In this document: in pieces, positions 35,177 through 43,371 of the stretch | Layout: each line of letters opens with the position of its first letter | How positions within the stretch are numbered: position 1 is the stretch's first letter | Source of the DNA: Hungatella hathewayi WAL-18680 | GTDB lineage: Bacteria > Bacillota > Clostridia > Lachnospirales > Lachnospiraceae | Direction: 5' to 3' | DNA: 64,000 nt | NCBI RefSeq assembly: GCF_000235505.1 | Contig: NZ_JH379027.1 | Span: 1,039,569-1,103,568 of the forward strand | Translations under genes and position numbers: made by a program | The notes under the pieces: model-generated | Seen by the model: the letters and a program-made list of their open reading frames with translations, nothing else | Database searches by the model: none | What the model was told of the DNA's origin: nothing

Positions 35177-36541
35177 ATGAAGGTAGTGGAAGGTTTGTTT
35201 GGTGGCTTGGCGGATATCCTGTGGGGAAACTGGATGCTGTATCTGCTGGTGGGGCTTGGAGTTTTTTATACGGTGGTGACGAAAGGAATCCAAATTCGCT
35301 CGGTTCCCTGGATGATTCGGGAGTTTGGGGGGCGGGATAAAAAGAAAACGAAGGTTCCGGGGCAGGATGGCGGACAGGGGACGCTCTCCTCTGTCCAGGC
35401 GCTCTGTACGGCCATTGCGAGCTGTGTGGGCAGCGGCAATATCGTGGGGGTGGCCACGGCGCTGATTGCCGGCGGTCCCGGTGCGCTGTTCTGGATGTGG
35501 ATTGCGGCATTCTTTGGAATGGCTACGAAATATGCGGAGATTGTGCTGGGCCTGCTTTACCGGGAGAAGACGGAAGAGGGGATGTACCAGGGCGGTCCGA
35601 TGTACTATATTGCCCATGGACTCCACGCGCCATGGCTGGGAGTGGTGGCGGCAATGCTGCTGTTTCTTCAAAATGCAGGCGCCACGCTGATACAGTCCAA
35701 CACCATTTCTTCGGTACTGTCAGATATTGGCCATGTGCCGAAGCCGGTTACCGGGATAGTTCTGGCGATAACGATGTCTTTTATTATCCGCGGAGGGCTA
35801 AAACGGCTGGCCCATGTGGCACAGCGGATTGTACCGGTGATGGCCGGACTTTATATCATCGGTGGAACTGTGGTGGTGTTGTCCAGCCTGGACAGTTTTC
35901 TGCCTATGCTTTCGAGCATTGTGCGGGGAGCATTTTCCCTGGAAGCGGGGATGGGAGCGGTGGCCGGTGTGACCATGAAGGAGGCTATGCGGTTTGGCGT
36001 GGCAAGGGGGCTGTACTCCAACGAGGCCGGTGAGGGCTCCGCGGCGGTGATTCACTCGTCCGCCAATGTGGACCATCCGGCAAGGCAGGGGTTTTACGGC
36101 GTGGTGGAGGTGTTTGTGGATACGATTGTTATTTGCAGCACGACCGGCTTTGCCATTCTTTCCAGCGGCATTCCCATGGAGGGGGCCAGTGCGGCTTCGC
36201 TGGCGGCAGCGGCATTTGGAACCGTGTTTCCGGCCTTTCGGTATATTGTATCCGTCAGCCTGGTTCTGTTTGCGGCCACGTCGATTATGAGCCAGTGGTA
36301 TTTTGGTCATGTGAGTCTTGTGTACATAAAAAGTAAAAGAGGAACTATCATCTATCGGGTGTTGTTTCCGGTTCTGATTTTGTGCGGAAGTTTAAGCACA
36401 GTCGGCCTGGTTTGGTCTATTCAGGATTGTATGCTGGGGCTTTTGATTATTCCCAATGTAATCGCGTTGTTTGTCATGTCGCCGGAGGTTTCGCGGGCGA
36501 CCAAGGAATTTTTTATCAAGAGGAGAAATGATGATGAATGA
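35177..36541 (+). CDS. sodium:alanine/glycine symporter (AGCS family)
   Basis: 454-residue membrane protein with about ten to eleven helices. The AGCS signatures are present: [22 protein letters not shown] and [17 protein letters not shown] are shown by their cores NIVGVATA and NEAGEGSA. The family imports alanine, glycine or D-alanine with Na+ or H+. The next gene encodes D-serine dehydratase, so D-serine or a mix of small neutral D-amino acids is a likely cargo. The second ATG (35177) has the better ribosome-site spacing. The end overlaps the start of dsdA by 11 bases. Confidence 0.9.
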   Translation: MKVVEGLFGGLADILWGNWMLYLLVGLGVFYTVVTKGIQIRSVPWMIREFGGRDKKKTKVPGQDGGQGTLSSVQALCTAIASCVGSGNIVGVATALIAGGPGALFWMWIAAFFGMATKYAEIVLGLLYREKTEEGMYQGGPMYYIAHGLHAPWLGVVAAMLLFLQNAGATLIQSNTISSVLSDIGHVPKPVTGIVLAITMSFIIRGGLKRLAHVAQRIVPVMAGLYIIGGTVVVLSSLDSFLPMLSSIVRGAFSLEAGMGAVAGVTMKEAMRFGVARGLYSNEAGEGSAAVIHSSANVDHPARQGFYGVVEVFVDTIVICSTTGFAILSSGIPMEGASAASLAAAAFGTVFPAFRYIVSVSLVLFAATSIMSQWYFGHVSLVYIKSKRGTIIYRVLFPVLILCGSLSTVGLVWSIQDCMLGLLIIPNVIALFVMSPEVSRATKEFFIKRRNDDE

Positions 36542-37850
36542 GAAGATAAAAGGATATATGGAGCAGATTCCCGCAGTAAAGGACGCGGCAGCCGGAACAG
36601 AGACCTTCTGGCTGAATGACAGAAAATGTCCTGAGAGTATGCAGGGGGAGAAGAAGGTTTCCACAGAGCAGATTGAGGATGCTAGAAAGCGGCTGGAGCG
36701 TTTTGCACCTTACCTGGCGCTTGTGTTCCCGGAGACGGCGAAGGACAATGGAATCATTGAGTCGGAGCTGCGGGAAATCCGTGCCATGAAACATGAGCTG
36801 AATGAGAACTGGGACGCAGGAATTGAGGGGCAGCTGTTCTTAAAGATGGACAGCCATCTGCCAATCTCCGGCTCGGTGAAGGCCCGCGGTGGGATTTATG
36901 AGGTCTTAAAGCATGCGGAGGAGCTGGCCATGGAGGCCGGACTTTTGACCGAGGAGGACGATTACAGGAAGCTGGCCCAGCCGGACATGCAGGAGTTTTT
37001 CCACAAGTATACGGTGCAGGTAGGCTCCACGGGCAATCTGGGATTAAGTATTGGCATTATGAGTGCAAAGCTGGGATTTCGCGTGATTGTCCACATGTCC
37101 GCCGATGCGAAGCAGTGGAAAAAGGATTTGCTCAGGAGCAAGGGCGTGACAGTTGTGGAGTATGAGTCAGACTACTGTGCCGCGGTGGAGCAGGGAAGAA
37201 AGAATTCCGATTCAGACCCCATGAGTTATTTTGTGGACGATGAGAATTCCGTCAATTTATTTCTGGGATACGCGGTGGCAGGAGAGCGGGTCAGAAAGCA
37301 GCTGGAGGAGAAGCATATCACGGTAGATGCAAAGCATCCTCTGTTTGTCTACCTGCCCTGCGGCATCGGCGGTGCGCCGGGCGGCGTGGCCTACGGATTA
37401 AAGGAAATCTATGGTGACCATGTGCATTGCTTCTTCATGGAACCGACACAGGCATGCTGCATGCTGCTTGGAATGGCCACCGGCGAGCATGACGGCGTGT
37501 GTGTCCAGGATTTCGGTATCGGTGGGAAAACCGATGCGGATGGCCTGGCTGTGGGACGTCCGTCGGCATTTGTCGGAAGGGTTGTGGAAAAACGATTGAG
37601 TGGAATCTGCACAATCGAGGATAAGAAGCTGTATGATTTGATGAGAAGCCTGCTGAAGACGGAGGACATCTTTATTGAACCGTCCGCCTGTGCGGCATTT
37701 GCGGCATTTCTGCAGCCGGATGTATTGAAAGAATATGCAAGGAAAGAAGGTCTTACGGACTGTATGGGTAAGGCCACACACATTGCCTGGGCGACCGGTG
37801 GGAACATGGTGCCGGAGGAGATGGTCAAGAAGTATCTGGAGACCAGGTAA
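36531..37850 (+). CDS. dsdA: D-serine dehydratase
   Basis: 439-residue PLP enzyme, close to the 442 aa of E. coli DsdA. The PLP lysine is in [18 protein letters not shown] (Lys117), the phosphate cup is [12 protein letters not shown], and WATGGNMVP lies at the C-terminus. It deaminates D-serine to pyruvate and ammonia in the cytoplasm. Three ATGs in a row follow AGGAGAA; 36531 is chosen by spacing. It overlaps the AGCS gene and ends the operon at a strong terminator. Confidence 0.93.
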   Translation: MMNEKIKGYMEQIPAVKDAAAGTETFWLNDRKCPESMQGEKKVSTEQIEDARKRLERFAPYLALVFPETAKDNGIIESELREIRAMKHELNENWDAGIEGQLFLKMDSHLPISGSVKARGGIYEVLKHAEELAMEAGLLTEEDDYRKLAQPDMQEFFHKYTVQVGSTGNLGLSIGIMSAKLGFRVIVHMSADAKQWKKDLLRSKGVTVVEYESDYCAAVEQGRKNSDSDPMSYFVDDENSVNLFLGYAVAGERVRKQLEEKHITVDAKHPLFVYLPCGIGGAPGGVAYGLKEIYGDHVHCFFMEPTQACCMLLGMATGEHDGVCVQDFGIGGKTDADGLAVGRPSAFVGRVVEKRLSGICTIEDKKLYDLMRSLLKTEDIFIEPSACAAFAAFLQPDVLKEYARKEGLTDCMGKATHIAWATGGNMVPEEMVKKYLETR

Positions 37851-37889
37851 AACGGTCTGCCTGCCTGTGACGGGTAAGCGTGTTTATAG

Positions 37890-37915
37890 AAAAAGGGAGC
37901 CGGGCTCCCTTTTTT
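37890..37915. terminator. bidirectional intrinsic terminator
   Basis: GGGAGC (37895-37900) pairs with GCTCCC (37904-37909) over a 3-base loop, with A5 before and T6 after. It sits after dsdA and downstream of the converging ABC gene. Confidence 0.9.
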
Positions 37916-37977
37916 GATGTGCTGGGAATGGAATCTTCAAGTTGTGTGGAATTCTGTCTGCCGGGAAGCGGCAATAT

Positions 37978-38736
37978 TCAGATTCCGGTGTTTCTCATCC
38001 GGACCAGTATCTGCTCCACCCGCTTTTCGTGGTCTTCCTTCCGGTAGGCAGGAAAATCCAGCCTTCCGGCGATTGTGCCGTCACTCATGAACATGACCCG
38101 GCTGGTTCTGGCGGCCACCTGGGCATCGTGGGTGACCAGTAGGATGGCAGTGCCATTTCGGTTAATCTGCGCCAGCAAATCCATGACTTCTCTGGCCGAC
38201 TGGGAGTTTAGCGCTCCGGTCGGCTCGTCACCGAAGATAATATCCGGCTGGCACATCAAAGCGCGGCAGATGCCTGCCCGCTGAAGTTGTCCGCCGGAAA
38301 CCTGGGTGATATCACGTGACGCCAGGTCTCCGATTCCCAGCTGTGCCATCAGCATGTTCGCCCTGCCGGCAAGCTGGTCCGCCTCTTTCGGGTGGTCCCG
38401 CATCAGCGGCAGGATGATATTATCCAGAAGATTTAAATTCTTTAGCAGGGCTGGTTGTTGAAACACGAAGCCCATTCTGGTTCTGCGCAAGTCAGAGCGC
38501 TGTCTGTCTGACAATTCCGTTAAGTTCTGTTCCTCAAAAAGCACCTGACCGCCGTCAATCTCATCCAGCCCGCCTAGGGCGTAGAGCAGTGTGGATTTTC
38601 CGGAGCCGGAGGGGCCCATCACGGATACAAATTCGCCTTTGGCAATCTCTAAGGATACCTGGTTTAATACGGTTCGCGTTTCCGCGCCGGTGCGAAATGA
38701 TTTTACAATTTTTCTGCCGGTTACGATTGGTTTCAT
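37978..38736 (-). CDS. ABC transporter ATPase, MacB/LolD type
   Basis: 252 aa. Walker A GPSGSGKST, Q-loop FVFQQPALL, signature VSGGQLQRAGICRAL and Walker B IIFGDEPTGALNS are those of the MacB/LolD/FtsE group. It energises the FtsX-type permease encoded immediately upstream in the same operon, starting two bases after its stop. Systems of this type in Firmicutes handle antimicrobial peptides, lipids or other amphipathic compounds. Regulated by the TetR protein at the head of the operon. Confidence 0.92.
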   Translation of the reverse strand: MKPIVTGRKIVKSFRTGAETRTVLNQVSLEIAKGEFVSVMGPSGSGKSTLLYALGGLDEIDGGQVLFEEQNLTELSDRQRSDLRRTRMGFVFQQPALLKNLNLLDNIILPLMRDHPKEADQLAGRANMLMAQLGIGDLASRDITQVSGGQLQRAGICRALMCQPDIIFGDEPTGALNSQSAREVMDLLAQINRNGTAILLVTHDAQVAARTSRVMFMSDGTIAGRLDFPAYRKEDHEKRVEQILVRMRNTGI

Positions 38737-38738
38737 GA

Positions 38739-41057
38739 TTACTCCTTTATGGATTCACGGATGGACACATCCCCCGCCCGGCCGGTTCCCCATACGGCGG
38801 CAGCCAGAGCGGCGGCCAGCAGGATGAGCGGCGACAGAAGATAGGTGGACAACGGGTTTATTTGAAAATGAAAGGCGGCCGCGCCGAAACTGGAGATGGC
38901 CAGGCCGGCCAGCTGCTCGCCCAGCGTGTTGGCCAGGATGGTTCCAGCGAGGATTCCGGCCGTCAGCACAGTTACCGCCCGCCAGATATACTGGCTGCGG
39001 ATATCGGAGCCGGTGAAGCCAAGGGCTCTCATGACAGCGATGGAATAGCGGTCTTTGGAAATCAGCATTTTTGTGAACAGCAGTGTCACCAGCAGGGTAA
39101 TGAAGGCTGCGGCCAGGATGGCAATCTGGGATGCGGACTTTACGGAGTGCAGGGTCTGGCCGAAGGTCTGTGCCACATAGTCATCGATACCGGATATTTT
39201 GGCATATGGGAAATCTGCCTGATAGCTGGCGATTTTTTCGTCGAGTATACCCTGATCAGTCAGGGTGGCGCAGATGGTAGTCCAGGCCGTTGGAGTGGCG
39301 GTATCGTCAAAGGATGCCTTGGCTGTTTTTCCACCGTTGGTGATGTCCGGGTAAATGCCACAGACCGTAAGCGTCTGCTCCCCATGGTCGGTAATAATGG
39401 TCATTGTGTCGCCGACCATCTTTTCTAAATCCTCCGCACTTAGCACGGATAAGGCGATGTCCCGGTCCGTATTCGGCATATGGCCTTCTGTGTACTGAAG
39501 CGGATAGACGGTGTGGTCGCCCAGCTCAATTTTCAGAGTTTCCTTGCTTCCGTCATTTAACTTTGCGGAAAAAATCTTGGTGGTAAACCGTGCATACAGG
39601 GAAATGTCCCGGTCCTGTTCCAGACGGTCTTCGACAGCGGCGGCCTTCTCGTCAAGCTGTTCCATCTGCTGGAGATCCAGGCGCAGGTCGCAGGTGCCGA
39701 CTCCCATGTAGGTGACAAATTCAGGGTCCGATATGGTGTGGTACAGATTCTGGGGCACAATCATGATAAAACCTGCCAGAATGATTACCGCCAGCATGGT
39801 GGAATATAGTTTTTTCCTGGACAGGACATCCCGAATAGCCAGCAGCGGGCTGAGGGGAAGTCTTCTGTTTTTGGCCAGTGAAAAGATTCCGGTAGAGCCG
39901 CCATTTCCCTGCTCCATGCCAAACCGGATGGCCTGCACCGGGGAGATCGTCCGAAAACGTCTCAGCTGGGCGGTGACGTAGAGCAGCACCAGCAGAACAA
40001 TAAGAACCGCGGCGGCTATGCCAACCAGGATAGAGAGGGCGGGATTTCCGCTGTCTCCAAAGTTCAGCCGTATCTGCGCCTGCATCTGCTCTCTGACTGG
40101 GAGGGATAGTAAAAATCCCAGGGCACCGCCGGTCACTGCCATGGCGGCATAGATGGCCAGATAGAGATTGCGGATATCTGTCACCCTCATGCCGATTGCT
40201 TTCATCACTCCGATTTCCCGGTAATCGTCCTCAATTTTTGCCTGGAGGGTGAACCGGATGCAGAGCAGGGCAATGATGATAACCAGGAGACTGATAAGGA
40301 GGATAACCGCGATGAGGATTCCGTCGGAGACCGCGTTGATCATACGAAACAGCGGCCAGGTCAGGCTGGGACCGTTGGCCGGAAGCCCCGCATTGCGGTA
40401 TTCCGTTTCAAACGCGCCAAGTTTGGATAAGTCACGGAGACGAAATTCAATCAGATATTCCACCGTGCCAGAGGATGCTAACTGACGGTAGTCGTCTTCA
40501 TTGACCAGAAAACGCTTGGAGGAAGCCAGCGTGGAATTCATCTGGGAATCCCGGATAAAACCGGCCACGGTAAAGGGGATGCCTCCTACCATGGCCGTAT
40601 CTCCTGCCCTGGCGGTTCCATCCTTTAGATAGCAGATGGGGACATATAATTCCCCTTTCGCCGGTTTTGCCGGTCTCTGGTCCAAATCAAGGAGAAAATC
40701 AAACTGGCTGCTCTGGGTGCACAGACCGTTGTCCTGAAGACTGCCGGTGAGCGTGTGTTCCCCCAGAATGATGTTGGAACCGTCCAGATTGAGGAATTTC
40801 AGTATCTGAAAATCGTCGACATTGTCATTCTGAGCGGCAAATGTCTCCAGCCCGCCGGTGGAAAAGTCTCCGGAATGCATTTGCATGAAATGGGGCGCTT
40901 TGGCGTCCTCCATCAGCCGGTCGATGGAGCCGGTGAGACTGATGGCCAGACCGGCGGCCAGGGACACCAGCATGGCGGCCGCGGCGATGAACAGGACGGT
41001 GACAGCGGTGATGACTTTGTTTCTGGAAATATCACTCAGGATAAACTTTAACTTCAT
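38739..41057 (-). CDS. ABC transporter permease with two FtsX domains
   Basis: 772 aa. One N-terminal helix is followed by an extracellular region (~45-230), a three-helix FtsX block near residues 255-375, a further helix near 420, a second extracellular domain (~445-610) and a C-terminal FtsX block. The motif YREIGVMKAIGMRVTDIRNLYLAIY is shown by its core EIGVMKAIG, which is typical of FtsX, and SIAVMRALGFTGSDIR repeats it. It forms a mechanotransmission or efflux pump with the adjacent ATPase. Its start overlaps the MFS gene stop by 4 bases. Confidence 0.9.
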   Translation of the reverse strand: MKLKFILSDISRNKVITAVTVLFIAAAAMLVSLAAGLAISLTGSIDRLMEDAKAPHFMQMHSGDFSTGGLETFAAQNDNVDDFQILKFLNLDGSNIILGEHTLTGSLQDNGLCTQSSQFDFLLDLDQRPAKPAKGELYVPICYLKDGTARAGDTAMVGGIPFTVAGFIRDSQMNSTLASSKRFLVNEDDYRQLASSGTVEYLIEFRLRDLSKLGAFETEYRNAGLPANGPSLTWPLFRMINAVSDGILIAVILLISLLVIIIALLCIRFTLQAKIEDDYREIGVMKAIGMRVTDIRNLYLAIYAAMAVTGGALGFLLSLPVREQMQAQIRLNFGDSGNPALSILVGIAAAVLIVLLVLLYVTAQLRRFRTISPVQAIRFGMEQGNGGSTGIFSLAKNRRLPLSPLLAIRDVLSRKKLYSTMLAVIILAGFIMIVPQNLYHTISDPEFVTYMGVGTCDLRLDLQQMEQLDEKAAAVEDRLEQDRDISLYARFTTKIFSAKLNDGSKETLKIELGDHTVYPLQYTEGHMPNTDRDIALSVLSAEDLEKMVGDTMTIITDHGEQTLTVCGIYPDITNGGKTAKASFDDTATPTAWTTICATLTDQGILDEKIASYQADFPYAKISGIDDYVAQTFGQTLHSVKSASQIAILAAAFITLLVTLLFTKMLISKDRYSIAVMRALGFTGSDIRSQYIWRAVTVLTAGILAGTILANTLGEQLAGLAISSFGAAAFHFQINPLSTYLLSPLILLAAALAAAVWGTGRAGDVSIRESIKE

Positions 41058-42379
41058 GGGCGCCTCCCATTTCCCGCCGATTCCAGTTGACGGATGGGTT
41101 TCATGGAGAACAGGAAGACAGATGTGGCACAGAGCAGCAGTCCCGCCAGTACAATCAACAGGCCGATACCCCGCCCCTGCCCGGTGCCCAGGATACGTCC
41201 CACGCTGGCAGACAGGATTCCACCAGGAAGCAGAAGCGGTGTGAACAGATAATCTGCCAGCACACCGGACAGGGCGTAGGCGGCCACATAGCCCAGCTGG
41301 GAGATAAGGCCGATGAGTCCCCAGGCCCGCCCCTGGACCTGATTGTCGATATTGGTGCGTAGCAGATAGTCAAGGCTGGCATTCGCGAAGGGCAGCATGG
41401 CGAAAAAGAGGAAACCGAAGACCCCGATAAGCAGGAGATTCTCCCGCAGTCCAAAGAGAGCCATGGTGACGCCTGCCCCAAACAGGGAGAGGGACAGTAG
41501 ATTTGCGTAGGAGGTCCTGATGGAAATGCTGCCCAGCAAAAGGCTGGATGCCAGCATTCCCGTGGCGGCAGCCGTCATGATGGTTCCAAGGGATGCGCTG
41601 TCAGAGAAACTGAGTATCATGGGCGAGGCCAGGGTCTGAATAAAGCCCAGGCAGAAGGTAATCAGCGAACCCATGATTACCAGGGGGAGAAGCCCCTTCT
41701 TCTCAGTCAATGCCCGCCAGCCGTCTCTCAGTTCCAGGAGGAATGAGTGATGTTCCGCGGATGCCTGGCTGGCGATATCGATGCTGCGGCGGACCACAAG
41801 GGTGGTAGACACTGTTACGAAAAAGGTACAGATATCGATAAGCAGCAGGAGACGGATATCGGATATGGTGAGCAGAAAACCGGCAAGTACGGGAGAAATC
41901 AGGTATTTTGCTGAGCCTGCTATCTGTACCATGCCGCTGGCTTTGCTGTACTGCTCAGGAGTGAGCATGTCTGTGATAGTTGCCTTGTAGGCGGGCTCCA
42001 GCAGGGAGGAGAAGACGGAGCTGATGGTGACGCCAATGCATATCTGCCACACGCTGGCCTGCCCGGACATCAGACAGATCAGGATAAACACCAGGCCGAT
42101 AGCCGAGAGACTGTCCCCAAGCACCATCAAAAGCCGGCGGTCATAGCGGTCCGCCAGCACGCCGGTGGGAGCGCCAAGAAGCAGGGATGGCAGGAAGGCC
42201 AGCAGGGTGACCAGGGCCATATAAGACGCCCGGCCGGTCTGCTGGAAGATGTATACACCCAGACCAAAGGAGGTCAGGCCGCTTCCGATCGCGGAGACGA
42301 AATCCCCCGACCACAGGATTAAAAATTTCCCAAAGGAGTGTTCTGTACAAGCTGTGTATCGGTTCCCATATTTCATCAC
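41054..42379 (-). CDS. MFS efflux transporter (macrolide-efflux type)
   Basis: 441-residue major facilitator with twelve hydrophobic segments. FLILWSGDFVSAIGSGLTSFGLGVYIFQ and the signature GAPTGVLADRYDRRLLM are like the MefA/tetracenomycin-type DHA3 group. That group exports drugs or peptides with protons. It lies between the TetR gene and the ABC pump and overlaps both by 4 bases, so a primary and a secondary transporter share one transcript. Confidence 0.88.
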   Translation of the reverse strand: MMKYGNRYTACTEHSFGKFLILWSGDFVSAIGSGLTSFGLGVYIFQQTGRASYMALVTLLAFLPSLLLGAPTGVLADRYDRRLLMVLGDSLSAIGLVFILICLMSGQASVWQICIGVTISSVFSSLLEPAYKATITDMLTPEQYSKASGMVQIAGSAKYLISPVLAGFLLTISDIRLLLLIDICTFFVTVSTTLVVRRSIDIASQASAEHHSFLLELRDGWRALTEKKGLLPLVIMGSLITFCLGFIQTLASPMILSFSDSASLGTIMTAAATGMLASSLLLGSISIRTSYANLLSLSLFGAGVTMALFGLRENLLLIGVFGFLFFAMLPFANASLDYLLRTNIDNQVQGRAWGLIGLISQLGYVAAYALSGVLADYLFTPLLLPGGILSASVGRILGTGQGRGIGLLIVLAGLLLCATSVFLFSMKPIRQLESAGNGRRP

Positions 42380-43014
42380 GATTCTCCTAACATTGTTTGG
42401 ATAAGGCTAAACTGCCCGGGTTTCGCGCCGAGCATCCGTTCCATGAGGAAGAGAAAGGCCTGGATTTTTGTAGTGCGCTGTTCGGGTGTCAGTTCCAGGA
42501 TGTCGTCGTCCAGCACCGTATTCAGATAGGTAACTGCGATCTCCATCGCTTCCAGCGGATAAGACGTGTCAATCACGCCCGCCGCAATTCCGTCCTCCAA
42601 AATCCCGGCCAGGATGGCAGGCACCTGCCCTAAAAGGATGCGCTGTGTCTTCTGGTGCATCAGGGCATTCTGGGGATTGTGTAAATGTTGAATCATTTCC
42701 TGCCCCTCCCCATGTTCCGTCACCTCCACATGAAGCGCCATGATAGTCTGTACCATCCGCTCCTCCACAGAACCGCTCTTATCCTCCGCAGCCTCTCTGG
42801 CCCGCGCCAGCAAACGGTTCGTCTGCCGCTCAATCAGAGCGTCCATAATATCCTCTTTCGACTTAAAATGATGATACAGCGTCCCCCTGGCAATCCCCAC
42901 CACGTCCAAAATATCGTTCGTGCTGGTACTATCAAATCCCTTTTCCCCAAACAACGCCGCCGCCGCGTCCAGAATCTCGTTTTTTCGAACTTCCGCTTCT
43001 TTTACTACTCTCAT
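42376..43014 (-). CDS. TetR family repressor of the efflux operon
   Basis: 212 aa. The N-terminal helix-turn-helix reads EILDAAAALFGEKGF, then ILDVVGIARGTLYHHFKSKEDI, a textbook TetR domain. The C-terminal ~150 residues are the all-helical ligand domain. The start at 43014 has AAAGGAG nine bases upstream. It is the first gene of the operon, and a perfect palindrome lies just upstream, so it presumably represses itself and the pumps until a toxic ligand binds. Confidence 0.9.
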   Translation of the reverse strand: MRVVKEAEVRKNEILDAAAALFGEKGFDSTSTNDILDVVGIARGTLYHHFKSKEDIMDALIERQTNRLLARAREAAEDKSGSVEERMVQTIMALHVEVTEHGEGQEMIQHLHNPQNALMHQKTQRILLGQVPAILAGILEDGIAAGVIDTSYPLEAMEIAVTYLNTVLDDDILELTPEQRTTKIQAFLFLMERMLGAKPGQFSLIQTMLGES

Positions 43015-43038
43015 GATTTTCACTCCTTTTATGAATAG

Positions 43039-43055
43039 ACCGACAGTCTGTCGGT
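43039..43055. promoter_or_regulatory. TetR operator palindrome
   Basis: ACCGACAG-T-CTGTCGGT is a perfect 8-1-8 palindrome between the predicted transcription start and the TetR start codon. Repression by roadblock or occlusion is likely. Confidence 0.8.
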
Positions 43056-43069
43056 TGCCTCGTGACATA

Positions 43070-43098
43070 ACAATAACATGGGAATACAGGAATGTCAA
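43070..43098 (-). promoter_or_regulatory. promoter of the TetR efflux operon
   Basis: On the minus strand TTGACA (43093-43098), 17 bp, TATTGT (43070-43075). The transcription start would fall near 43063, just before the palindrome. Confidence 0.7.
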
Positions 43099-43127
43099 GT
43101 ATAATCATAATAGAAATCAAAAGAGCG

Positions 43128-43277
43128 ATGGGCATATATAAAAGGCTAGAAATCGCCCTAACCAAGGTATATACTAAAGAAAAAGATAAATTCAGTTAAA
43201 CGGAGGTATATGTCCAGATAGCGACTCACATTCTGGAGGGCTGCACCGTCCGTATGAACGAAATTTTAGGAGAATAA
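43128..43277 (+). pseudogene. possible relic of a short gene with an internal stop
   Basis: The gap between the TetR start and the hydrogenase operon (43015-43371) is 357 bases. It holds the TetR promoter and operator, this 50-codon stretch and a terminator. From ATG 43128 a frame of 23 codons ends at TAA 43197; the same frame continues with 25 more sense codons to a second TAA at 43275. No ribosome site precedes the ATG, and a GGAGG lies after the first stop. I do not recognise the translation, and chance is a fair alternative. Confidence 0.2.
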
Positions 43278-43313
43278 ACTCACAAACCAATTTATGATTC
43301 CGGATATAAAAAG

Positions 43314-43358
43314 AAACCCGATACAATGACCATCGTCAAAGTATCGGGTTTTTTTTAT
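43314..43358. terminator. bidirectional terminator after the hydrogenase operon
   Basis: AAACCCGATAC (43314-43324) pairs with GTATCGGGTTT (43341-43351), with T8 on the plus side and TTTCTTTTT on the minus side. It ends the leftward hnd operon. Confidence 0.9.
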
Positions 43359-43371
43359 CCAATCTACTTAC

